Shown here: positions 1 to 10,166 of the stretch, in pieces
Numbering within the stretch: the first letter of the stretch is position 1
Layout: the number at the start of each line of letters is the position of its first letter
Source: Burkholderiaceae bacterium
GTDB taxonomy: Bacteria; Pseudomonadota; Gammaproteobacteria; Burkholderiales; Burkholderiaceae_C
Direction of reading: 5' to 3'
DNA length: 64,000 nt
NCBI GenBank assembly: GCA_023150375.1
Contig: JAKLLA010000011.1
Coordinates: 62,001 to 126,000, forward strand
Translations under genes and position numbers: made by a program
Notes under the pieces: generated by a model
Databases searched by the model: none
Seen by the model: the letters and a program-made list of their open reading frames with translations, nothing else
What the model was told of the DNA's origin: nothing

Positions 1-105
1 TACCTGGCCGCGCCGCTGGACGAGGACGACCTGCTGCGCGTGCTGGCGCGCCACGACCCGACCTTCGAGCGGGTCTTCGAACCTACCGCGCCGCTGCCGG
101 TCTGA
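1..105 (+). CDS. C-terminal end of an unidentified protein (partial)
   Basis: The first 34 codons of the window read in frame to a TGA at 103-105 with codon use like the rest of the window, so this is the end of a gene that starts to the left. The tail is acidic then basic (ending FEPTAPLPV) and carries no motif I can name. The stretch 'PLDEDDLLRVL' is loosely like the last helix of receiver domains, but that is too little to assign a family. It is convergent with the exporter gene that follows. Confidence 0.55.
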   Translation, partial: YLAAPLDEDDLLRVLARHDPTFERVFEPTAPLPV

Positions 106-148
106 TCCGGTCGGCGTCGCTGCCGCCCCTGCTCCGCCGTTGCGCGGT

Positions 149-1087
149 TCAGGTCGAAGCGGCGCCGCGTCCTGCGCCCAGGGCGGCCAGCAGCGTGGCC
201 AGCAGGATCAGTGCGCCGCCGAGCCACACGGTGGCCGGCACCGACTCCCCGGCCAGCGCCATCGCCGACAGGGCCGCGATGGGCACCTCCACCGGCATCA
301 CCACCGAGGTGACATTGGCCGGCAGGCGTGCCGCGCCGTACTGCAGCGCCAGGTTGGCCACCAGGAAGGCCAGCGCCAGGCCGAGTGCCGGGGCCCACCA
401 GGCGGCCAGGTCGGGGCTGGGCCCGCCGATGCCCGCCTGCGGCAGCGCCGCGGCGCACAGTGCCGCGACCGCACCGGGCACCAGCGCGCCGCCGGCGAAC
501 ATGGCCAGCGCGCGGTGGGCCTCGGGCTGCGCCGCTTCGCGGCGCAGCAGTACGTTGGTCAGTGCGAAGCACAGGCCGCCGAGCAGGCCGAGCACGTCCG
601 CGCCCCGGCGCAGGAGCTCGGAGCCGGCGCCCTGCGGGCCCGCGTCGGCGGGCCCGGCCGTCAGCACCAGCAGGGCCCCGCCCAGCGCCAGCGCCACGCG
701 CAGCGCCACGGCGCGATCGGGCCGCTCGCCCAGCAGCGCCCAGGCCAGCGGCACGGTCCACAGCGGCGTCAGGTAGAACAGCAGCACCACGCGGGTGACT
801 TCGCCCACCGAGACGGCCCAGTTGAAGGCGGCGTTGGTGCCGCCCGCGGCCAGCAGCAGTGCCAGCAGGGCGGGCGAGCGCGCCAGCCCCCGCCAGGCGC
901 CGGGCTGCAGCGTGCCGATCACCGCCGCGGCCAGCAGGTAGACCAGCGCGGTGCTCCACAGCGGATGCAGCCCCAGCCCGTGCAGATGCCGGAAGGGCCA
1001 CCAGGACAGGCCCCAGACGGTGGCGTTGAGCAGCAGCGCGGCCACCGCCAGCGCGCGGGGCTGCGCCGCCAGCGAGGGCAGCCTCAT
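149..1087 (-). CDS. DMT-superfamily (EamA) transporter
   Basis: A 312-residue inner-membrane protein that fits the drug/metabolite transporter superfamily: about ten hydrophobic helices in two five-helix EamA repeats (roughly residues 15-145 and 165-305). The first begins NATVWGLSWWPFRHL, a typical EamA opening, and the second repeat restarts around 'ADVLGLLGGLCFALTNVLLR'. Members move small metabolites such as amino acids, nucleosides or drugs; the substrate cannot be read from sequence. The gene lies 13 bp downstream of lplT on the same strand and may be cotranscribed with it. Confidence 0.85.
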   Translation of the reverse strand: MRLPSLAAQPRALAVAALLLNATVWGLSWWPFRHLHGLGLHPLWSTALVYLLAAAVIGTLQPGAWRGLARSPALLALLLAAGGTNAAFNWAVSVGEVTRVVLLFYLTPLWTVPLAWALLGERPDRAVALRVALALGGALLVLTAGPADAGPQGAGSELLRRGADVLGLLGGLCFALTNVLLRREAAQPEAHRALAMFAGGALVPGAVAALCAAALPQAGIGGPSPDLAAWWAPALGLALAFLVANLALQYGAARLPANVTSVVMPVEVPIAALSAMALAGESVPATVWLGGALILLATLLAALGAGRGAAST

Positions 1088-1100
1088 CGCGTGCGGGGCC

Positions 1101-2378
1101 TCAATGTTGATCGCTGCGCGCGATGGCCAGCAGGCGCTCCACCTCGGCCCGGTCGGTGACCAGGTTGCGGCGGTGCCACCAGCCGATGGCCCACATCGTG
1201 CCGGCCACCAGCAGGCCGAAGATCGTGATCGCGCCGAAGGCCGACAGCCCGGCGCGGGTCATGCCGGCGTAGAAGGCCCCCAGCGCCAGGATGCAGGCCT
1301 GCTCGTTGAAGTTCTGCACCGCGATCGAGCGGCCCGCGCCCATCAGGTTGTGGCCGCGGTGCTGCAGCAGGGCGTTCATCGGCACCACCAGGAAGCCGCC
1401 CAGCGCGCCCATGGCGATCAGGAAGGGCGCGGCCACCCAGACGTTGTCGATGAAGACCATCGCCACCAGCAGCAGACCCATGCCCACGCCCAGCGGGATG
1501 GTGGCGGTGGCTCGGTCCAGCCGCATCATCATCGAGGCCACCACCGCGCCGGCGGCGGTGCCCACGGTCACCACCCCGACCAGCGTGGTCGCCTGGGTGG
1601 TGCTGTAGCCCAGCGCGGCGGCGGCCCAGGCCAGCACGATGTAGCGCAGGTTGCCGCCCACGCCCCAGAACAGCGTCGTGGTGGCCAGCGAGATCTGCCC
1701 GAGCTTGTCGTTCCACAGCCGGGCGTTGCAGTCGGAGAAATCGCGCACCAGCACCATCGGGTGCGCCGGCATGGGCTGCAGCTCGGCGTCGGTGCGCGGG
1801 ATGCGCAGGTTGAACAGCGTGGCGACGATGTAGGGCACGATGATCGCCGTCACCGCGGCCTCGGCCGGGGTGTCGATGCCGGTGTCGACCAAGGGCAGGT
1901 CCAGGCCGAGCAGGTGCGGCGCGATGTGGATGCCCACCAGCTGCCCGCCCAGCAGCACGCCCAGGATGATCGAGGCGATGGTCAGCCCCTCGATCCAGCC
2001 GTTGGCCTTGACCAGTTGCGAGGGCGGCAGCAGCTCGGTCAGGATGCCGTACTTGGCCGGCGAGTAGGCCGCCGCGCCCAGCCCCACCACAGCGTAGGCC
2101 ATCAGGGGGTGCACGCCGGCCAGCATCATCAGGCAGCCGACGATCTTGATGGCGTTCGAGATGAACATCACCCGCCCCTTCGGGATCGCGTCGGCGAAGG
2201 CGCCGACGAAGGGGGCCAGGATCACGTAGAACAGCGCGAACATCGGCACCAGCGCGGCGCGCTGCCACTCTCCGGCGCCGGAAGTCCTGAGCAGCTCGAC
2301 GGCCGCGACGAACAAAGCGTTGTCGGCCAGCGAGCTGAAGAACTGCGCCGACATGATGGTGTGGAAGCCTTTTTTCAT
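1101..2378 (-). CDS. lplT: Lysophospholipid transporter LplT-like MFS protein
   Basis: A 425-residue major-facilitator protein resembling LplT, which flips lysophospholipids such as lyso-PE across the inner membrane for reacylation. The start MKKGFHTIMSAQFFSSLADN is the family N terminus; an open frame continues upstream to 2516 but gives a low-complexity Arg/Pro-rich extension, so the ATG at 2376-2378 was chosen. Twelve hydrophobic segments and the family-like 'YSPAKYGILTELLP' are visible. In enterobacteria lplT is followed by the acyltransferase aas; no aas is seen here, so the partner must be elsewhere or the substrate may differ. The gene is divergent from alr, as lplT and alr often are in Burkholderiales. 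Confidence 0.88.
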   Translation of the reverse strand: MKKGFHTIMSAQFFSSLADNALFVAAVELLRTSGAGEWQRAALVPMFALFYVILAPFVGAFADAIPKGRVMFISNAIKIVGCLMMLAGVHPLMAYAVVGLGAAAYSPAKYGILTELLPPSQLVKANGWIEGLTIASIILGVLLGGQLVGIHIAPHLLGLDLPLVDTGIDTPAEAAVTAIIVPYIVATLFNLRIPRTDAELQPMPAHPMVLVRDFSDCNARLWNDKLGQISLATTTLFWGVGGNLRYIVLAWAAAALGYSTTQATTLVGVVTVGTAAGAVVASMMMRLDRATATIPLGVGMGLLLVAMVFIDNVWVAAPFLIAMGALGGFLVVPMNALLQHRGHNLMGAGRSIAVQNFNEQACILALGAFYAGMTRAGLSAFGAITIFGLLVAGTMWAIGWWHRRNLVTDRAEVERLLAIARSDQH

Positions 2379-2536
2379 CCGCCGCGGGGTGGAGTCGCCG
2401 GATCGCCGGGGCCAGGGTCGGTCGCAGGCCCCCGCAGGCCCTTTGCGCCGCCCCGGGAACCGGGGGGTCCTCGAGCGCGGCGCGGTTATAGCACGGGCCC
2501 GGGCGCCGATCCCCATGGCCGGCCCGGGGCGGCTGG

Positions 2537-2542
2537 CACAAT
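2537..2542 (+). promoter_or_regulatory. Candidate -10 box of alr, leaderless arrangement
   Basis: CACAAT, preceded by TGG (extended -10 like), ends 6 nt before the alr ATG. Transcription starting about 7 nt downstream of the box would begin at the start codon, so the mRNA would have almost no leader. No convincing -35 is visible and no ribosome-binding site precedes the ATG. Confidence 0.4.
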
Positions 2543-2548
2543 CTGCGC

Positions 2549-3694
2549 ATGCCCCGGCCCATCGTCGCCCAGATCCACCCCGACGCCGTCGCGCACAACC
2601 TCGCCCAGGCCCGCCGCCATACCTCCGATGCGCGCCTGTGGGCGGTGATCAAGGCCAATGCCTACGGCCATGGCATCGAGCGGGTCTGGCCCGGGCTGCT
2701 GGCGGCCGACGGCATGGCGATGCTGGACCTGGCCGAGGCCGAGCGGGTGCGCGCGCTCGGCTGGCGCGGCCCGATCCTGCTGCTCGAAGGGGCCTTCGAG
2801 GCGCGCGACCTGGAGCTGTGCTCGCGGCTGAACCTCTGGCATGTGGTGCACTGCGACGAGCAGATCGCCTGGCTGGCGGCGCACAAGACGCACCAGCCGC
2901 ACCGCGTGTTCCTGAAGATGAACAGCGGCATGAACCGGCTGGGCTTTCGTGGTCCGGCGCTGCGCAGCGCCTGGGCGCGGCTGGATGCCCTGCCGCAGGT
3001 CGACGAGATCTCGCTGGTCACGCACTTCTCCGACGCCGACGCCGACCGTGACGGCCAGGACGGCATCGCCTGGCAGTTGCGCGCCTTCGTCGAGGCGACG
3101 CACGACCTGCCCGGCGAGCGCAGCCTGAGCAACAGCGCGGCCATCCTGCGCCACGGCGGGTGCCCGGACGTGCGCGCCGACTGGGTGCGCGCGGGCATCC
3201 TGAGCTACGGCAGCGCGCCGGACTTTCCTGCGCACGACGCCGCGCACTGGCGCCTGCGCCCGGCGATGACGCTGAAGTCGCGCCTGATCGCCACCCAGGA
3301 CCTGCAGGCCGGCGACAGCGTCGGCTACGGCAGCGCCTTCCGGGCGCCTCGCGCCATGCGCATCGGCATCGTGGCCTGCGGCTACGCCGATGGCTACCCG
3401 CGCCACGCGCCGGGCGGCCACGACGGCCCGGGCACGCCGGTGCTGGTCGACGGCCTGCGCAGCCGCACCGTCGGCCGTGTGTCGATGGACATGCTGGCGG
3501 TGGACCTGACCGCGCTTCCCGGCGCTGGCATCGGCAGCGAGGTGACCCTCTGGGGCCACGGCCCGCGCGGCAGCCTGCTGCCCATCGACGAGGTGGCGCG
3601 CGCGGCGGGCACGATCTCCTACGAGCTGATGTGCGCGCTGGCCCCGCGCGTGCCGGTGGAAGTGTGTGACGGGGCCACCGAACCGGATCGCTAG
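2549..3694 (+). CDS. alr: Alanine racemase
   Basis: A 381-residue PLP enzyme interconverting L- and D-alanine for peptidoglycan. The PLP-binding lysine is Lys35 in AVIKANAYGHG, the family signature. The C-terminal beta domain contains 'SVGYGSAFRAPRAMRIGIV' and 'ACGYADGYPR', which hold the catalytic tyrosine, and 'GRVSMDMLAVDL', also typical. Length matches the family (355-390). The start has no Shine-Dalgarno but a -10-like box sits just upstream. Whether it is the biosynthetic (alr) or catabolic (dadX) form cannot be told from sequence; no dadA is adjacent. Confidence 0.95.
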   Translation: MPRPIVAQIHPDAVAHNLAQARRHTSDARLWAVIKANAYGHGIERVWPGLLAADGMAMLDLAEAERVRALGWRGPILLLEGAFEARDLELCSRLNLWHVVHCDEQIAWLAAHKTHQPHRVFLKMNSGMNRLGFRGPALRSAWARLDALPQVDEISLVTHFSDADADRDGQDGIAWQLRAFVEATHDLPGERSLSNSAAILRHGGCPDVRADWVRAGILSYGSAPDFPAHDAAHWRLRPAMTLKSRLIATQDLQAGDSVGYGSAFRAPRAMRIGIVACGYADGYPRHAPGGHDGPGTPVLVDGLRSRTVGRVSMDMLAVDLTALPGAGIGSEVTLWGHGPRGSLLPIDEVARAAGTISYELMCALAPRVPVEVCDGATEPDR

Positions 3695-3943
3695 AATCCA
3701 CGCATGGTCCGCCTGTCCCGTCCCGCCGTCGACGCCCGTGATCCCGCGGTGGGCAGCGGCGCGCCTTACGGCGCCACGCGGCGCCAGACCACCCGCGACC
3801 GAATTCGCTGACCCGGTGCAGGCAGGGCCACCTGCCCTTCCACGCCGGTTGCCCGCGTGTGCTTGTCGTCGAACGGGCGAAAGCGCTGCCGGGCGTCTCG
3901 CTCCCGTGATCCCTGGAACGCAGCCCCGCGCTGCGAAGCCCTC

Positions 3944-6877
3944 ATGAACGACAAGACCCCCCCCAAGGCCAAGCCCCCGCGTGACGCCGAGGCCGCTCCC
4001 GAGAGCAGCTACCGCGCCACGCTGAACATGCCCGACACCCCCTTCCCGATGCGCGGCGACCTGCCCAAGCGCGAGCCGGGCTGGGTGAAGGACTGGAACG
4101 ACGGCGGCCTCTACATGCGTCTGCGCGAGGCCCGCAAGGGCGCGCCGCTGTTCGTGCTGCACGATGGCCCGCCGTACGCCAACGGCAAGCTGCACATCGG
4201 CCACGCGCTGAACAAGGTGCTCAAGGACATGATCGTCAAGGCCCGCCAGCTGGCCGGCTTCGACGCCCAGTACATCCCCGGCTGGGACTGCCACGGCCTG
4301 CCGATCGAGAACGCGATCGAGAAGCTGCATGGGCGCAAGCTGTCGCGCGACGACATGCAGGCCAAGAGCCGCGCCTACGCCACCGAGCAGATCCACCAGC
4401 AGCGCGAGGACTTCAAGCGCCTGGGCGTGCTGGGTGACTGGGAGCGCCCCTATCGCACCATGGACCCGGCCAACGAGGCCGGGCAGATCCGCGCCTTCAA
4501 GCGGGTGATCGAGCGCGGCTTCGTCTACCGCGGCCTCAAGCCGGTGTACTGGTGCTTCGACTGCGGCTCGTCGCTCGCGGAATTCGAGATCGAGTACGCC
4601 GACAAGCAGAGCGACACGCTGGACGTGGCCTTCGAGGCGGACGACCCCGCCGCGCTGGCGCGGGCCTTTGGCCTGGGCCAGCTGCCTGGGGATGGCAACA
4701 AGAAGGCCTTCACCGTCATCTGGACCACTACCGCCTGGACCATCCCGGCCAACCAGGCGCTCAACGCCCACCCGGAGCTGGAGTACGCCCTGGTCGACAC
4801 GCCGCGTGGCGTGCTGATGCTGGCCGCCAGCCTGGTCGAGGCCTGCCTGACGCGCTTCAAGCTCGAGGGCACGGTGGTCGCCACGGCGAAGGGCGAGGCG
4901 CTGCGCGGCCTGCAGTTCCGCCACCCGCTGTACGACACCGTCACCGCCGAGCAGGGCGGCAAGTACAGCTACCGTCGCCTGTCCCCGCTGTACCTGGCCG
5001 ACTATGTCACCGCCAGCGACGGCACCGGCATCGTGCACTCGGCGCCCGCCTACGGCCTGGACGACTTCAACAGCTGCGTCGCCCACGGCCTGAAGTACGA
5101 CGACATCCTCAACCCGGTGCAGGGCAACGGCGTCTATGCCGAGGAGCTGCCCTTCTTCGGCGGCGAGCACATCTGGAAGGCCGTGCCGCGCATCCTCGAG
5201 GTGCTGGCGCAGAGCGACCGCCTCTACGCGACGCAGAAGATCACCCACAGCTACCCGCACTGCTGGCGCCACAAGACACCGGTGATCTACCGCGCCGCGG
5301 CGCAGTGGTTCATCCGCATGGACGAGGGCGAGGGCGTGTTCACGAAGGACAAGGCGCCCAAGACCCTGCGCCAGCTGGCGCTGGACGCCATCGACCACAC
5401 CGGCTTCTACCCGGAGAGCGGCCGCCACCGCCTGCGCGACATGATCGCCAACCGGCCCGACTGGTGCATCAGCCGCCAGCGCAGCTGGGGCGTGCCGGTG
5501 CCCTTCTTCCTGCACCGGGATTCGGGCGAGCTGCACCCGCGCACGATGGAGATCCTGGACCAGGCCGCCGACATCGTCGAGCAGGGCGGCATCGAGGCCT
5601 GGAGCCGCGTGAGCGCCGAGGAGATCCTGGGCGCCGAGGAGGCCGCGCACTACACCAAGAGCAGCGACATCCTGGAGGTGTGGTTCGACTCCGGCTCCAC
5701 CTTCTGGCACGTGCTGCGCGGCAGCCACGCGCACGCCTACCCGAACGGCGCCTCGCACGCCGCCGGCCCGGAGGCCGACCTCTACCTGGAAGGCCATGAC
5801 CAGCACCGCGGCTGGTTCCACAGCTCGCTGCTGCTGGGCTGCGCCATCTACGACCGTGCGCCCTACAAGGGCCTGCTGACTCACGGCTTTGCCACCGATG
5901 GCCAGGGCCGCAAGATGAGCAAGAGCCTGGGCAACACGGTCGAGCCGCAGAGCGTCACGACCAAGCTCGGCGCCGAGATCGTGCGGCTGTGGGTGGCGTC
6001 GACCGATTACTCGGGTGACCTGAACATCGACGACAAGATCCTGGCGCGCGTCGTCGACGCCTACCGCCGCGTGCGCAACACGCTGCGCTTCCTGCTGGCC
6101 AACACCAGCGACTTCGACCCCGCCACCGACGCGGTGCCCGCCGACCAGCTGCTGGAGATCGACCGCTGGGCGCTGTCGCGCGCCGCCGAGCTGCAGGCCG
6201 AGATCCTGAAGCACTTCGACGTCTACGAGTTCCACCCGGTGGTGTCGAAGCTGCAGGTGTTCTGCTCCGAGGACCTGGGCGCCTTCTACCTGGACGTGCT
6301 GAAGGACCGCCTCTACACCAGCGCGCCGAAGTCGCTGGCGCGCCGCTCGGCCCAGACCGCGCTGTGGCAGATCACGCACGCCATGCTGCGCTGGATGGCG
6401 CCCTTCCTCAGCTTCACCGCCGAGGAGGCCTGGGCCACCTTTGCGGGTGAGAAGTCCAGCGGCTCGATCTTCACCGAGACCTACTGGCCCTTCACCACCC
6501 CCAACGAGGCCCTGCTGGCCAAGTGGGCGCGCATCCGCGCGATCCGCGACGCGGCCAACAAGGAGATCGAGGCGCTGCGCAGCACCGGCGCGGTCGGCGC
6601 TTCCCTGCAGGCCACGCTGGAGATCACCGCCGGTGCCGACGACGCCGCGCTGCTGCGCAGCCTGGGCGACGACCTGAAGTTCGTCACCATCACCTCCGCG
6701 GTGACGGTGACCGACGGCGATGCGCTGAAGATCACCGTCACCCCGGCCACCGCCCGCAAGTGCGAGCGCTGCTGGCACTACCGCGACGACGTGGGCAGCG
6801 ATGCCGCGCATCCGACGATCTGCGCTCGCTGCGTGAGCAACCTGGACGGGGCGGGCGAAGTGCGGACGGTGGCCTGA
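3944..6877 (+). CDS. ileS: Isoleucyl-tRNA synthetase
   Basis: A 977-residue class I synthetase charging tRNA-Ile. It has the HIGH motif ([10 protein letters not shown], around residue 83), the CP1 editing insertion in the middle, the KMSKS loop ([15 protein letters not shown], around residue 655), and a C-terminal zinc finger with CERCWH and CARC pairs. The ATG at 3944 (MNDKTPPK) was taken because the 29 codons before it are low-complexity and not family-like. In many Burkholderiales ileS sits between ribF and lspA; here the neighbours are alr and a CopD-like protein, so that linkage has been lost. Confidence 0.96.
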   Translation: MNDKTPPKAKPPRDAEAAPESSYRATLNMPDTPFPMRGDLPKREPGWVKDWNDGGLYMRLREARKGAPLFVLHDGPPYANGKLHIGHALNKVLKDMIVKARQLAGFDAQYIPGWDCHGLPIENAIEKLHGRKLSRDDMQAKSRAYATEQIHQQREDFKRLGVLGDWERPYRTMDPANEAGQIRAFKRVIERGFVYRGLKPVYWCFDCGSSLAEFEIEYADKQSDTLDVAFEADDPAALARAFGLGQLPGDGNKKAFTVIWTTTAWTIPANQALNAHPELEYALVDTPRGVLMLAASLVEACLTRFKLEGTVVATAKGEALRGLQFRHPLYDTVTAEQGGKYSYRRLSPLYLADYVTASDGTGIVHSAPAYGLDDFNSCVAHGLKYDDILNPVQGNGVYAEELPFFGGEHIWKAVPRILEVLAQSDRLYATQKITHSYPHCWRHKTPVIYRAAAQWFIRMDEGEGVFTKDKAPKTLRQLALDAIDHTGFYPESGRHRLRDMIANRPDWCISRQRSWGVPVPFFLHRDSGELHPRTMEILDQAADIVEQGGIEAWSRVSAEEILGAEEAAHYTKSSDILEVWFDSGSTFWHVLRGSHAHAYPNGASHAAGPEADLYLEGHDQHRGWFHSSLLLGCAIYDRAPYKGLLTHGFATDGQGRKMSKSLGNTVEPQSVTTKLGAEIVRLWVASTDYSGDLNIDDKILARVVDAYRRVRNTLRFLLANTSDFDPATDAVPADQLLEIDRWALSRAAELQAEILKHFDVYEFHPVVSKLQVFCSEDLGAFYLDVLKDRLYTSAPKSLARRSAQTALWQITHAMLRWMAPFLSFTAEEAWATFAGEKSSGSIFTETYWPFTTPNEALLAKWARIRAIRDAANKEIEALRSTGAVGASLQATLEITAGADDAALLRSLGDDLKFVTITSAVTVTDGDALKITVTPATARKCERCWHYRDDVGSDAAHPTICARCVSNLDGAGEVRTVA

Positions 6878-6995
6878 GGGGGCAGGGCGCTCCGGGGCCT
6901 GGCCGGGGCGCGATCGGTGCGGCCCCCGCCCCGCCCCCCGCGCGGGTGGCCGACCCTGGCCTGCCAGCCCGGGCCCGCGGCGGCCGTGTGCCGCC

Positions 6996-7460
6996 TCAGC
7001 CCGCCCGGATCGACACCGACACGGCGATCGTGAGCAGGCCCAGGCCGAGGTTGAAGACCACCAGCCGCCGGATGCGATCCAGCGTGGCGGCGGCAGCGGG
7101 CCCGTCGGCGGCGGCCACGGCCTGCCGCAGGCGGGGGTGCTGCACCGCGTAGATCCAGGTGAAGACTGCGGCCATCACCAGGCCGCTGGCGAACATCAGG
7201 TGCCAGGCCAGCGGCGCCTGCGCGAAGCCCACCCGCAGCAGCAGTGCCAGGCCGGTGGCCAGGATGGCCCCCACCGCCACCGCGACCAGGCGGAAGAACC
7301 GGCCCAGCGCCGCCGCCATGAAGGGCAGGCGGACGGGGGCAGGCAGCCGCTCGACCGCGGTGGGGCGCAGCACGAAGTGGGCGAACACCATGCCGCCCAC
7401 CCAGACGACGACGCCGACGAGGTGGACGAAGAGCAGCAGGGCCTGGAGGGTCGGGGGCAT
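6996..7460 (-). CDS. CopD-like small integral membrane protein
   Basis: A 154-residue protein with four predicted membrane helices, starting LQALLLFVHLVGVVVWVGGM. The 'HLxGxxxWVGG' opening is typical of the CopD/DUF2269-type family, whose members are linked to copper handling or heme proteins but mostly uncharacterised. Conserved histidines occur in helices 1 and 2 and in 'LAWHLMFASG'. It is divergent from the norE-like gene. Function is inferred from family resemblance only. Confidence 0.7.
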   Translation of the reverse strand: MPPTLQALLLFVHLVGVVVWVGGMVFAHFVLRPTAVERLPAPVRLPFMAAALGRFFRLVAVAVGAILATGLALLLRVGFAQAPLAWHLMFASGLVMAAVFTWIYAVQHPRLRQAVAAADGPAAAATLDRIRRLVVFNLGLGLLTIAVSVSIRAG

Positions 7461-7626
7461 GGCGCATTCTCCTTCGACGCCGAGCGGTGGTCAGGCATGG
7501 GCAGTCGAGGCTGCAGTCTGCCGCATCGCGTCGGCGGGCGTGCGGTGACGTGACGGCAGCGCACTGACGGGCCCAGGTGCCGCAGGGTCTTGCGCTGCAT
7601 CATGTCGCAGGGAGGCCGATCGGCCG

Positions 7627-8289
7627 ATGCCGGCTGGGGGTATGGCCGTGGCGCGCGGCATTCGGGGCGACACTGGGCCGGTGGACCTGCCCCTGCCTGC
7701 TTCTTCCCCTCCGGCGTCGGCCGGTGCGATCGAGCCGCCGCGGCTGCGCGGCGATCTGGCCGTCTGGCTGGTGATCCTGGCCGAGCTGGCCACCTTCGCG
7801 CTGCTGTTCGCCAGCTTCGCCTTCGCGCGGCTGTGGGAGCCGCAGGTCTTTGCCGACTCGCAGGCCACGCTGGACCTGCGCTTCGGGGCGATCAACACCA
7901 TGCTGCTGCTCAGCGGCAGCGCCGGGGTGGCGCGGGCGGTGCAGGCGCTGCGGGCCGACCGGGCCGCGGCGGCGGGGCACTGGTGGCTGTTCGCGCTGGG
8001 CTGCGCCCTGGCCTTCCTGCTGCTCAAGGGGGTGGAGTACGCCGACAAGGCCGCGCAGGGCGTGGGCCTGGAGACGAACACCTTCTACATGTTCTACCTG
8101 CTGCTCACCGGCTTTCACTTCCTGCACGTGCTGGCGGCGATGGTCTTCATCGCCTGGCTGTGGGTGCTCACGCGCCGCGGCGCCTACGGGCCGCACAACT
8201 GCCACGCGCCGGAGACCGGCGCGGCCTTCTGGCACATGGTCGACCTGCTGTGGATCGTGCTGTTCCCGCTGGTCTACGTGATGCGCTGA
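7627..8289 (+). CDS. norE: Cytochrome c oxidase subunit III-like protein (NorE type)
   Basis: Up to 220 residues; five hydrophobic helices with subunit III features: 'RGDLAVWLVILAELATFALL' in helix 1, 'LTGFHFLHVLAAMVFIAWLW' with paired histidines, and a final helix 'AAFWHMVDLLWIVLFPLVYV'. Short subunit III homologues with this layout are called NorE and usually accompany nitric oxide reductase. No norC or norB lies in the window. The start is uncertain: ATG at 7627 or 7642 gives a non-family leader, while GTG at 7681 (VDLPLPASS) gives a length closer to NorE. It is followed 32 bp later by a NorF-like gene. Confidence 0.8.
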   Translation: MPAGGMAVARGIRGDTGPVDLPLPASSPPASAGAIEPPRLRGDLAVWLVILAELATFALLFASFAFARLWEPQVFADSQATLDLRFGAINTMLLLSGSAGVARAVQALRADRAAAAGHWWLFALGCALAFLLLKGVEYADKAAQGVGLETNTFYMFYLLLTGFHFLHVLAAMVFIAWLWVLTRRGAYGPHNCHAPETGAAFWHMVDLLWIVLFPLVYVMR

Positions 8290-8321
8290 GCACCCGGGCG
8301 CCCCCGCGAAGGACGAACACG

Positions 8322-8603
8322 ATGCTGCGCAATCCCGTCGACCGCCTCTGGGCCCTCCTGCTGGCGGCCACGCTGGTGACCTTCTGGCTCGGCGAGAGCG
8401 GCTGGGCGCGCAGCGCCGGCGGGATCTCGGTGCTGCTGATGTTCGGGCTGTGCTTCTACAAGGGCGCGCGGGTGATCCTGGACTTCATGGAGCTGCGCGA
8501 GGCCCCGGCGCTGTGGCGGCGCGTCCTGCTCGGCTGGCTGGCCGCGGTGATCGGGCTGATCCTGCTGGCCTGGTGGATCGGCCGCTGGCGCGGCATCGCC
8601 TGA
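8322..8603 (+). CDS. norF: Cytochrome c oxidase subunit IV-like protein (NorF type)
   Basis: A 93-residue membrane protein with three helices (LWALLLAATLVTFWLGES; ISVLLMFGLCFYKGARVIL; VLLGWLAAVIGLILLAWWI). The segment 'KGARVILDFMELR' is characteristic of the prokaryotic subunit IV/NorF family. It follows the NorE-like gene after 32 bp on the same strand, so the two are probably one transcript. NorF helps produce active nitric oxide reductase in denitrifiers, but its exact role is unsettled; here no reductase gene is adjacent. Confidence 0.78.
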   Translation: MLRNPVDRLWALLLAATLVTFWLGESGWARSAGGISVLLMFGLCFYKGARVILDFMELREAPALWRRVLLGWLAAVIGLILLAWWIGRWRGIA

Positions 8604-8645
8604 GGCCGATCTGGCTTGCGCGCGGGACGGGTCGACGGGCTCGGC

Positions 8646-9482
8646 TCAGAGCGCCCAGACGCGCGGCTCCACCGCCGGCAGGTCCCAGGCGGCCTCGCGC
8701 CAGGCGGCGCGGATCGCGCGCAGCAGCCGCCAGAGCGGCTCGGTGCGGTCGGCCAGCGCCCGGGCCACCAGCAGGCGCGGCTGGGCGCGGGTGACGCCGC
8801 CGAACAGGTCCGGCCCGGCCGCGTCCAGGCCGCTGCGTGCCGCCTCGAGCGCCCGGTGGGCACGCTGCTCGTCCGGTGCGCTGCCCCAGGCCAGCCAGAG
8901 GGTGGCCAGGGCGCGCCGGCCGGCCAGCCCGAGCGGCGAGTCGAGCAGCAGGCGATCGGACGCATCGATGCGGCCCTGCTCGAGCCACAGGCCCTCCAGG
9001 GCGATGCGCTGGTCGAAGTGGCCGCGCGTGAAGGGGGCGTCGGCCGCCGGCAGGCCCAGCGCCAGCAGGTCCCAGCCGATCATCGCGGCACCGGGCGCCA
9101 GCATGATCTCCAGCTGGTTGACCGCGCGCGCGCCGTCGTAGACCAGCGTCTCGAGCGGCAGCCACTCGAGGCGGGCGCCTTCGTCGACCTGCAGGCGCAG
9201 CTGCTGGGTGGCGTCCTCGCCCAGGCTGCGGTACCAGCGCGTGGCGCCGGGGGTGGTGAGCAGGGCGTGGCTGCCCGGGCCGAGGCGGGCCTGCACCTCC
9301 AGCCGGTCGCCGCCCACCAGCCCGGCCGGCGGGTGCACCAGCACGTGGTGGCAGATGGCCTCGCCCTCCGGGTAGAGCGCCTTGAGCACACGCAGCGGGC
9401 CCTGGTGCGCCGAGCGGGCCGTGGTGCGTCCCTGCAGCGGGTCGTGGCGGTAGTCCAGCGCCAGGCGGGCCTGCCAACCCAT
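8646..9482 (-). CDS. ureD: Urease accessory protein UreD
   Basis: A 278-residue accessory protein that, with UreF and UreG, forms the complex that delivers nickel to apo-urease. Family features include 'ALYPEGEAICHHVLVHPPAGLVGGD' region residues 36-60, then 'ALLTTPGATRWYRS', 'LEWLPLETLVYDGA' and 'GWDLLALGLPA'. It is the last gene of the operon, 4 bp after ureG. In most Burkholderiales ureD comes first, before ureA, so its position here is rearranged. Confidence 0.93.
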   Translation of the reverse strand: MGWQARLALDYRHDPLQGRTTARSAHQGPLRVLKALYPEGEAICHHVLVHPPAGLVGGDRLEVQARLGPGSHALLTTPGATRWYRSLGEDATQQLRLQVDEGARLEWLPLETLVYDGARAVNQLEIMLAPGAAMIGWDLLALGLPAADAPFTRGHFDQRIALEGLWLEQGRIDASDRLLLDSPLGLAGRRALATLWLAWGSAPDEQRAHRALEAARSGLDAAGPDLFGGVTRAQPRLLVARALADRTEPLWRLLRAIRAAWREAAWDLPAVEPRVWAL

Positions 9483-9486
9483 CGCC

Positions 9487-10158
<672 letters not shown>

Positions 10159-10166
10159 GGTGGGGC

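Noticed and set aside
2486-6811. A 1441-codon open frame on the minus strand across ileS and alr
   Set aside because: It mirrors the high-GC coding of ileS and alr, has a Val/Ala/Gly/Gln/Arg-rich composition without motifs, and both overlapped genes are certain.
7588-7605. FNR/NnrR-like box TTGCG-N4-ATCAT before the norE-like gene
   Set aside because: Only part of each half-site matches TTGAT/ATCAA; too weak to claim.
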